This document shows positions 1 through 7,900 of a stretch of DNA of 17,621 nt, in pieces. The stretch is from Synura sp. LO234KE (Eukaryota; Sar; Synurophyceae; Synurales; Mallomonadaceae), in the NCBI GenBank assembly GCA_015143735.1, contig VKHC01000070.1, forward strand, positions 1 to 17,621, written 5' to 3'. The position numbers were made by a program, and so were the translations under genes. Position 1 is the stretch's first letter, and every line of letters begins with the position of its first letter. Under the pieces are notes generated by a model. It did not search any database. It saw only the letters and a program-made list of their open reading frames with translations, and was not told where the DNA came from.

Positions 1-260
1 AGAGGTTTCGATTAAGAATTTGCCAAAACGCATTAAAATATAGATTTATGATGTTTGAAATCTCGCCCGCCAGAGACTGGGAAATCTCCAGTATAGTGGT
101 GAGTATCTTATTAAGCGTCATTTGGCAAACTGTTCATCGGTAATAGGAGTATGGTACATTAAAATCTATCATTGTTCAGGTTCCAGAAAATCTTACAGAA
201 AGTTTAGTCAATTTTAGGACTGAACTAGAAAGTTACCACAATGAGAGCAAGCCCGTATAA
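1..260. other. No recognisable feature
   Basis: AT-rich sequence with stops in every frame. I see no coding region, RNA gene or repeat. It may be the 3' flank of the minus-strand retroelement that follows, but no poly-T tract marks its end. Confidence 0.5.
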
Positions 261-1200
261 TTAACCAAAACTATCTACTCGTCTGCCTCCATGAACCACC
301 AACTGGAAGTCCCCCCTTGACCGATTTGAGTGGCCTGAGTTAATGCACTCGGGAGCAGGGGGGGGGCAGATAGCGGAACTACTATGTAAAACAATTGCAA
401 TTCTATAGTGTACCGCTTGTTGTTCTGCCGAGAGGTGGGCAATGTACACAGGGAGGCGCGGATCTCGCGTCTGACTGGAAGCGCGCCTCCAATGTGTGCG
501 ACGACTTGTGCCACTCGACCAGTGGTATAAGGTGCTTCGGCGTCTGGTCTCCTCCGGAGGGGGCGTACAGTGTCGCTGCATCCCCAGTCGGTCAGCAGCA
601 GAGTTGCCGCGCGCATCCGATGTGGCAGAGGTGCAGGGAGTCTTGGTCCACCCGATAGAGACGTTATTCGGACGTTATACCAAGACCAACCCACTGCGCA
701 AGCGGCGGATAATTTCCTTGTTGCACCTCCCCTGAACTGGGTAGTCCGCGAAGAGGCGGACACAATACTCGCTGTCGGTGAGGATGTTAAAGTATGGACG
801 GTCGGTGATCGCAGGGATTCGTGAGGAGATAGTATCCATCGGATGGCGTGATATAGGAGGCGCTGAGTTCCCTCGTATAGTCGATCCAGTTTACTGCCTT
901 ACGATCCGTGACCACTGGGCCCCAGAGGTCAAAAGAGGTGTCTGAATGGAGCTGTAGAGGTGAACAGCGCAAACGGTAGAGCCATGTGCCCTGGATGCAG
1001 AGCCGTCGGTGTAGACGGCTGCCACCGGGGAAGGGAGGGTAGGGGAAGTTGGCCGTGAGTGATAACCTTCTGTGCGAAGTCTTCCAATTGCTGCCGAGTC
1101 TTGAAGCTTTTGATATCATCATCGCCCTCCGAAAGGTGTAAAGACTTGGAGCCTGACGCCTGCTATAGCTCTTAGCCCTCCAGTCCTGCATCACATACAC
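261..1200 (-). pseudogene. Decayed retroelement ORF with an RNase H domain
   Basis: Read on the minus strand, pieces of one RNase H domain appear in order but in different frames. The first is YTDGSAS (first catalytic Asp, 993-1019). A RELSA segment (second catalytic Glu, about 859-880) follows. Next is NILTDSEYCVRLF (third Asp, 749-787), and then RGNSAADRLGMQ (last Asp, about 570-616). These match the D-E-D-D order of RNase H domains carried by LINE and LTR retroelements. Frame changes and stops between the motifs show that the copy is dead. Beyond the domain, a short Cys-containing stretch (CVHC, near 430-450) resembles the zinc-knuckle-like tail of some non-LTR elements, but this is weak. 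No reverse transcriptase is visible upstream (above 1200), so the copy is truncated. The limits are those of the coding-like sequence, not proven element ends. Confidence 0.65.
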
Positions 1201-2213
1201 ATCGTCCTACTCACGCCTAACAACCTTAGCGCATGCCACGAACTAAGGGTATAAATAGCATTATAATACGAATATATTTCTGCCCAATATTAAGCAAACT
1301 AAAATATACAGTACCAGGGTGAATAGGTTGAAAGTAATATAGAAACTAGACTAGGACCAAGAAGTTAGGAACAGGCAAGCAGAAGTACCCAGCTAAGTAC
1401 AAGCAAAGTGCCAAGTGCATATCTAGAGATAGATAGAATGTATAAGTGGAAGCAAGACTAAGCTATAAATAGCAAACAAGCTAGCTAAATAAAAGAAAAT
1501 TACGGCTCTCTCTTCAGGGTGGAGATGCACCCCACTCTGATCAGTCACCAACATGTTCAAAACAAATACAGGTAGTTGCTAATAGGAATAATGAGCAAGT
1601 TTAGCACACAGTAGAGTACCCGGTGTATGAAACCGCTATATAGTAAAAAGTAATATGTAAGCATATAGGTAACTAACTATAGCATTGTCGATTACAGATT
1701 AGTTCTTCCGGCTGTGGAGATATATAGCCAGATAATCAGTAAGATAAGAAGCGTTCCAAGGTAGTGGTAACTATATCAAGTAAAGCACACAGTGGCTATA
1801 ACAAAAACTACTTCCACACCAGAAGTGAAACAAAGTGCTGTAGTAGAGTGTTATCCCACATCTTCCTAATAACCAAGATATTACTAAGAGATCGACCCAG
1901 AGACAGAATTACTAATCAGAATTCGAATATGCTACACTGATAAAATGACCTCCCTTCAACGAATAAGATGAATTATAGTAAAAAACACAAGTAAATAATG
2001 ACATTACCGGAGTATCTCCGGAAAAACCTCATCAGATAAATACCGTTGCTGAAGTCATTAGTTCACTGCTAGGAAACGGTGAAAGTGCTAGAAACTAATA
2101 CCAGAGTATATGAAGTAACGTAAAAAACACACCAAGGTTTGTTAGTCAGTGCAGATTCTAGCCCTCCTGATAACCAACCATGTCACCTATACAAACGATA
2201 CACTTATGAATAG
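1201..2213. other. Gene-free A-rich stretch
   Basis: About 1 kb with no long ORF in any frame and an A-rich plus strand. A 14-base string starting attagttcac occurs near 2058 and again near 3401, which may link this stretch to the repeats downstream. I recognise no RNA gene, LTR or terminal repeat. Confidence 0.5.
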
Positions 2214-2582
2214 CGAAGCACTACACAAGTCCCGTTACCGAGTGGGGGGAGCCGAGTGAGAAGCACTCGCGGCAAGTCTTCAGTCCCCAGAGGCCTCTGC
2301 GTTTTGTGCCTGCTTCTGGTCTTTGTTCTGATCATTCTGAACTGCTCAACTGCATTTGGGAGACGGGTCGTTACGTACCCCCTTCACTTCGTGGGGGACA
2401 TCGTGGAATACTACAGCACCTGGTGGAACTCTCTACTTGGTAATCGGGACTTGCCAGTAGGCACGCACTATATGGAGTTGTTACTTAGTAGTGTCACAGG
2501 TACCGGCTCCTCACGCGATGTCATTTTTTTCTGGGTCTTACATTTTCGTCTAAGCGGTGTTGCTGTTAAAAACATACCATAA
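2214..2582 (+). CDS. Hydrophobic ORF, possible exon of an unrecognised membrane or secreted protein
   Basis: The frame is open from 2214 to the stop at 2580-2582. It holds a basic N-terminal stretch (RSTRGKSSVPR), then about 18 hydrophobic residues (LCVLCLLLVFVLIILNC), then STAFGRR. This pattern fits a signal peptide or signal anchor, and Phe after STA resembles the plastid-leader rule of red-lineage algae. There is no ATG in frame; the only candidate start is GTG at 2256. If real, the first exon must lie further upstream, and a splice acceptor (tag ending at 2213) is possible. A possible donor (gtaatc) begins at 2440, and a similar donor follows the repeat copy at 3009-3034. I do not recognise the family. 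A decayed gene is an equal possibility. Confidence 0.3.
   Translation, partial: RSTTQVPLPSGGSRVRSTRGKSSVPRGLCVLCLLLVFVLIILNCSTAFGRRVVTYPLHFVGDIVEYYSTWWNSLLGNRDLPVGTHYMELLLSSVTGTGSSRDVIFFWVLHFRLSGVAVKNIP
2417..2442 (+). repeat. Direct repeat R1, copy A
   Basis: A 26-bp segment beginning cacctggtgg that matches 3009-3034 with two mismatches. One mismatch is silent in the frame reading W-N-S-L-L-G (ctt/ctc). Both copies end at a GT that could act as a splice donor. Confidence 0.6.
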
Positions 2583-2830
2583 GATTTCTGGTAGTATCAT
2601 CGCTCATTGAGGGTAGTAAGTGGTTACAGGGTATGGTTTTCTCCTTCCGCGATATCTATCTCATCCGCGTTCAATATCCCTTCTATATGATAGTAAAAAA
2701 AGTAAATTTTGTCGAGGACCTAAGAATGTCCGTACACACACGTTCGCCCCTGAGAAGGTTCCGAGTTTTTATCCTCTTGCAAACACAGACCATGCTAGTG
2801 GCACGATATGTCTACTTCCTGTCACTCACA

Positions 2831-2858
2831 TAAACTAACTATACGATTTCCGGGAAAT
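2831..2858 (+). repeat. Direct repeat R2, copy A
   Basis: The segment reads roughly taa-ctaactatacgattt-ccgggaaa. It is matched at 3315-3342 with a few changes, and more weakly at about 2575-2595 (ccataagatttctgg). It lies just after the stop of a short ORF in each case. Confidence 0.5.
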
Positions 2859-2966
2859 TTTGGTGTCTACTTCCTCCCTCCTCACCGCCGCTTGCGATGC
2901 CGTTGGCTGAGGTACGCGCGTCGTCCTGGAAATACAGCTCCCCCTTCTATTTAGTCGGGACGCACG

Positions 2967-3302
2967 TTGTTGCGCGCCTTCCAAGGCGCTCCAGGTGCAC
3001 CGCCCACTCACCTGTTGGAACTCTCTACTCGGTATATGATTTTCGCCAGCAAATTTTGTGGTCCTAATGGCGAATTAATGTGGTCGTGGACGAATTCTGG
3101 TAACAATGAGAAAGAAGCAAAAAAATTTAGCAATCTTACAACAACCAGGAACGGATTGATGCAGCTGGTTTGGCGCCTCCGGTTGAAGGCACCCGGAGCT
3201 CCCAGGTCACGGGTGTTGCCAGTTGGTACAGCATGGGGAGTGGTTGTTTACTTTCTCGGTGGGGGGTGCGGCGTAGTCGTCGCAATTATGTTAGTCATCT
3301 AA
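2967..3302 (+). pseudogene. Hydrophobic ORF fragment with a C-terminal membrane-like segment
   Basis: An open frame of about 111 codons. Its first ATG is near 3035 and the stop is at 3300-3302. The last part (VLPVGTAWGVVVYFLGGG, then CGVVVAIMLVI) looks like a transmembrane segment rich in Gly and Val. The LPVGT motif is shared with the ORF at 2214-2582 (DLPVGTHYMELL), suggesting that both derive from one duplicated unit. No family is recognised. It may be an exon or a broken copy. Confidence 0.25.
3009..3034 (+). repeat. Direct repeat R1, copy B
   Basis: Second copy of the 26-bp segment at 2417-2442, about 590 bp downstream. It sits in a different ORF frame from copy A, so if the coding sense was shared, one copy is out of register. 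Confidence 0.6.
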
Positions 3303-3314
3303 CTTTCCTCGCCG

Positions 3315-3342
3315 TAAATAACTATAAGATTTTCCGGGAAAA
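3315..3342 (+). repeat. Direct repeat R2, copy B
   Basis: Matches 2831-2858 (actataagattttccggg against actatacgatttccggg). It begins 12 bp after the stop of the hydrophobic ORF that ends at 3302. Confidence 0.5.
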
Positions 3343-3371
3343 TGATATAGCTAGAAGTAATTGGTGTTTTG

Positions 3372-3581
3372 ATGTACTCTGGGGATGCTCTTGTTTTCAG
3401 TATTAGTTCACTGCTGAATGGAACTGGCTTTAACTTCACACTTATCGCTATCAAATTGAAGGAGAGGATCAGAGATCAGAGAGACCGGGAACACGATATT
3501 ACGGGGCAGTTTAAAGTTGTCGTTCACACCATACTTGCTTTTAACAAATTCTTCGCCTTATTTTTACAACACGGAATGTAA
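3372..3581 (+). CDS. Small ORF, hypothetical; possibly the last exon of the preceding region
   Basis: ATG at 3372 gives 69 aa ending at 3581. A good splice acceptor (cttgttttcag, ending at 3400) lies inside it, so the true coding part may instead be an exon starting at 3401. The middle is highly charged (KLKERIRDQRDREHD) and the end is hydrophobic (TILAFNKFFALFLQHG). It ends 55 bp before the convergent plastid-protein gene. I cannot assign a family. Confidence 0.3.
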   Translation: MYSGDALVFSISSLLNGTGFNFTLIAIKLKERIRDQRDREHDITGQFKVVVHTILAFNKFFALFLQHGM

Positions 3582-3636
3582 AATAGGTGAGGGCGGCGGT
3601 CAAGGGGTGTTATGAAAGTAGTTACCAACAACAAGC

Positions 3637-4841
3637 CTATGCAGCGCTCAAGAAATCAGAGAATTCTTTCTCAGTCTTGCTCCTTTCGCTCTCTGACAGA
3701 ACATCGAACTTCGCCGAAATTTCTAGAGAGCGCTTCCAGATGTCAAGTCCACCTTTTCCAAACTTAGACACGATTGTGGCCTCCAAAAATCCTTGAGGGT
3801 CTGAATTGTACTTGTTAAATCTCTCCTGTAATTCATCAAGATTGCGACCATATTTCAACTCAAAAGCTTTGGCAGGAGAGATGTAGTTCGGATCTTCCTC
3901 CCCTTCGTGATGGTGATGCTCCTCTTCAGTCTTCGAGGCCAGAAGAGCCATTTCCTCGATTTCCTTCTCAAAGTTCTCACGGTAATTCTTCCACTCAGAT
4001 GGATTTTGTGGGAAAGTAGCAAGAGTCTTGCGTAGCTCTTGATAGTGAAGCCTTGCTTTTTCATCGGGGAATGGCGAATTTGCAAATTCCAAGGCCTTCT
4101 TGTATACGTCGTCCACCCTTTTCAACGACGCTTCTTTCAGTGCTTCCAGCTTCGCTCGAATAGCTGCTCCGCTGATTGCTGTAACAGAAGATTTGCTGTA
4201 TCCAGGAATATCTAGTTTATTGTCAATTGCAGCGCCTAAAAGTTCCTTCAAATTCTTGTATGGAAAGTTAGGCCCAACTTCATCCTCGGTGAAAGTGCTT
4301 TCAAGCTCATTGTAGTCAATATTAGGGAAAAAATTCTTGAGCAAGTCAAACTGGTTCTTGGGCAGAGTTTCAGGAGTCAACTTTCGGCTAGCGCTTATTT
4401 CGGAGGTCCACTTGCTTATAGATTGGTAGATGGTCAGCCACTCCGCATCATCAATCTCCTTCTCTGAATACCAATCAAATTTTTCCATTTTCCCCTGAAT
4501 TGTAAGATCTAAATAATACGCGTTATATAAGTCCTCGGTAGATGTGACAGGATAGTTTTTAGCGTTGAATGGCAACTCAGATCCTTTCTTAGAAACCAAT
4601 CTGTCTAACCTATATTGCCAATAAAAATCAGGAGCTCTGACAGGCGCGAGAGCTGCTGATACATCAGCAGTCGCGACCATAAGCACTGAAAAACAATAGC
4701 ACAAAATTTTACGATTAATGCTGCGCGGCTCGATACAGTGCAACTAGAGTATATACCTGGGCGAGAAGCATGTGAGTTTCTGGCGGGAATGAAGCCGGAG
4801 ACACCAAGTAAAGCAGACAAGCAAATAACTGCAACCAACAT
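3637..4841 (-). CDS. Probable nucleus-encoded plastid protein of unknown function, two exons, 377 aa
   Basis: Exon 1 is 4841-4757, exon 2 is 4685-3637, and the stop TAG is at 3639-3637. The 71-nt intron runs from gtatat to ttttcag, and splicing keeps the frame exactly (85 + 1049 nt = 378 codons). The protein begins with a hydrophobic signal-like segment (MLVAVICLSALLGVSG) followed by FIPARNSHASRP. Phe at the likely cleavage site and a Ser/Ala/Arg-rich region free of acidic residues match the bipartite plastid leader of red-lineage complex algae. The mature part starts near APVRAPDFYWQYRLDRL. It is soluble, mostly helical and highly charged, with a His-rich acidic patch (EEEHHHHEGEED) near residue 285. 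I see no catalytic motif. I infer a plastid stromal or thylakoid-associated protein, but the family is not recognised. Starting at the ATG inside the intron (4743) would lose the leader and is less likely. Confidence 0.8.
4686..4756 (-). other. Intron of the plastid-protein gene
   Basis: 71 nt on the minus strand, donor CCAG|gtatat and acceptor tgtttttcag|TGC. It falls in phase 1, within the transit-peptide region just after the signal peptide. A pyrimidine tract precedes the acceptor. The intron contains an in-frame stop, so it must be removed to join the leader to the body. Confidence 0.85.
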
Positions 4842-4988
4842 TGACCGGCTAATGATTCAAGCTAATTACATTCGTACAAACAAACTTATATCTTGTTGGG
4901 ACCTCAAGTTTGTGTAGTTTCCAGATGTACCTCACCACTGGGTATAACGAAGTTAGAAGTGACAAGCAATAAATACCAATTCGATTGA
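4842..4988. promoter_or_regulatory. Divergent promoter region between the plastid-protein gene and SMC3
   Basis: 147 bp separate two ATGs that face away from each other. The region must hold both transcription starts and 5' leaders, or the leaders are very short. No clear TATA box at a fixed distance or CCAAT box is seen. The SMC3 ATG is fixed by an in-frame TGA immediately upstream (4986-4988). Confidence 0.6.
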
Positions 4989-7900
4989 ATGCTTAAGCGT
5001 TTGGTAATAAAGAATTTCAGAAATTTTACCGATGAAGTGGAAATAAATATATCAGATTTACTTGATGATTACAAGTTTTCGGTCGTTGTAGGTCGAAATG
5101 GAAGCGGAAAGAGCAGCTTGGTGGCAGCCATCGAATGGATTTTATTTAGTAAAATTGATACACATAAGAATCAACATCACGACTCGAACGAAAATATATC
5201 CAACTTTTTCACTAAAGCGGAAGTAGCTACAACTGTCGTTGCAGAGATATTTGACCCAGAATCAGGGTACTCATAAAACATCTATAAATATATGTTCATC
5301 ATTTACAACTTTCGAATCTTGTAGTGGGCATTTCATTATACGAAAAGAAATAAATGGGGATCGACAATATTTCTCTGCGAGATTTGTTGACATATCTGGC
5401 CTTGCACAGGAGGTATTCGCTTGAATATTTAGACATCATTTCGACGTCTAACTGTTTCTATTCTCGTTAAGCCAGACTCTTGACATAAACCAACTACACT
5501 CTCGATTGCTGAAGATTGGAATCGATGTTAAAAACTCTGATAGAATATTTGTAAAACAGAATTGCACAACGATCGCCAACAAAACTTCCGCAGATCTCCT
5601 ACAATTCGTTGAGAGAATTTCAGGTACCATAGTTTTCAAAGAGCGCGCGGAAAAGTGTTACAGCGAGTCCTCAGCTTTTGGAAAACAAGCGCAATTAACT
5701 CGTCAAGCGCTGTTCGCTCTCGAGGAGCAGGTTACATCACTGATTCCTAGTGTTCATCGCGCGTTGGAACTAAGGACACAAGCCTTGGATAATCGTCTAG
5801 CTTGGGTAAACTATTACCAAACCCTCTTAGAAACAATCAAAGCTACTTTATCAGCATGCAATCAGAAGTTAGAATTCGCCTCTGGGTCTCATGAAAAGAT
5901 AATCATGGAAATCAATTCCTGTCATGCAGATTTTGTTTCAGCAGAAAGGGAGCTTAAAGATTCAAAACAAGTTGAGTCTAGGTTGCAAAAGCACATGCAG
6001 AAGTGCTCGAAAAGAAGAGAGAAATATGCTTTCGAGGCGCGGGTTTCGTTAGCAAAACAGAGAGCGGCCAGAACACGTATTCGTCAGCTAAATAAACGTA
6101 TCGACACAATTAAAATTCAAGTAAGGAGAATTTTTTATTCGATTTGTATGAAATCTTTAAGACCCGCTAACTTACGCTTTTAGAAAAGCGAATTGGACGA
6201 AAGCATGAAAAGGAAAGAGATCGCAGTGGCTACAGCAAAGAAAGATTTCGATGCTTGCGCGAATGCCCAGTCTAAAATTCATGCAGAGCTTACGCGTCTT
6301 TTTCCGGATGGCAGGGATGTTCTGGATATAGTATCTGACTTTAGGTGCTTTATTAAAAATGCATCCATAGAGCACGTCATGGATATGAGTTCAAATGAGG
6401 GGAATTTTCAGTCGTCGCGGACTGTAAAAGAGCAAGAACTCGTTGATTCCATACGACGACGCGAAGAGTACCGAGAAAAGGCAAAAAATGAGCTTATCGT
6501 ATGTGAAAAAAAACAAGCAGGTTTAGAATCAGCTGTGAATGAGCTCATTGTGCAGGATCAAACGGAGCGTTTGAAGATAAGCGCCACAAGAGCCCTAGTA
6601 GAAGAACATATGCTGAGAATAGATGTACTCTCCAAGAAGCTGGAGCTCCATAGACTTCGAGATGACGTGATCAGGCGAGCTATACAAGACAAAGACACCG
6701 ATAAGCAACTGGCATCGTGTCGGTGTGTTGTAGATATGATTCGGAAACGGGAAGGCGCCCACGTCGGTGTGCACGGGGTGCTCTGCGATCTGATACGACC
6801 TTGCAGTGATCAGTATACCAGGGCTGCGATAGCTGTTCTGCAGTCAGTCCTAACAAACACCATTGTGGTAAATACTCGGCGAGATGCTATGGCAGTGGCT
6901 CGACTATGTGCAGATCAGAGACTGGCAAATATTAACGTGCGTATATTAACAGATTTGCAAATTTCACAACTAAGCAGAACCAATCAAAAATTATCGAATG
7001 ACAGTAATATCAATTTCGGCAGAACTGTAAATAAGGGAAAATATATACCACTCGTTGAATGTGTTGTACTTACATCTTCCCCTCCGGTCGAGTCAATGGC
7101 GATGCTGGCGGATGTTCTTCTCGGGAGGTGGTGGGTGTTTGAAGGCACACAACAAGAGCTCCTACAGCCTGGCGAAGTTAAGGGAAGCAAAAATGATGGA
7201 GCAGAGTATGTGAAAAGATTGGCGGCCAATGTTGTTACAACAGACGGGCATTGCATATTTGCAGACGGGGAAATACGTAATGCCGGAAGAAAGCATTCTT
7301 CGCGTAGTGTTTGTTGGCCTGGAAGTTCGAGGACGGTGGATGAAAGTTATGGAGGTAATACTTTCGAATATGCCAACGACGCCGGAACGTTCCACGAAAA
7401 TATTGAAGAATTAGAGAAGGAGTTACAGGACAGGAAACAATTAGTAAAGCAATTACTGGAGAAAGCAAATGTCTTAGCGGCAAATGTCTCTAATATCTCA
7501 GCACAATTAGAGGCGAAGAAGAAAGTTCTGAAAATGAGATGTCCGCCTTCAATGCAGCATTGGAGTACTCGGGATCAAGAAATTTTAGACGCCGATATAA
7601 ACTCGCTAAGAATCAGTGAGAGCAAGCGGACGGCGCTATTTCAGCGACTGGTTGATGCGATTGAGAGGTTTGCTAAAAGTCATCGCATTGAAGAAAGCAC
7701 CTGTTGGAGTATGCTGCGACTACTTCAGCGTGAGGTAATGGAGTTGAAGCGTGGAGAAGCCGTTGAATCAAATATCCGGTCAGGGATTATTAATAAAATG
7801 TATTCTTGATATATGTTAGTTGATTTGCACTTTCCTAGAATGCTCGAACGAGCTCGTATCCTTGTTCAAAAGCAATCTGAGAAGTGCGACCTGGAAAGTG

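Noticed and set aside
6984-7483. Minus-strand ORFs inside the SMC3 hinge region
   Set aside because: They lie opposite exon 4, which encodes conserved hinge motifs; they have no motifs of their own.
7800-7838. 39-nt intron in the SMC3 gene (donor at 7800)
   Set aside because: It keeps the frame, but the donor at 7779 gives 60 nt, in line with the other introns (58-82 nt).
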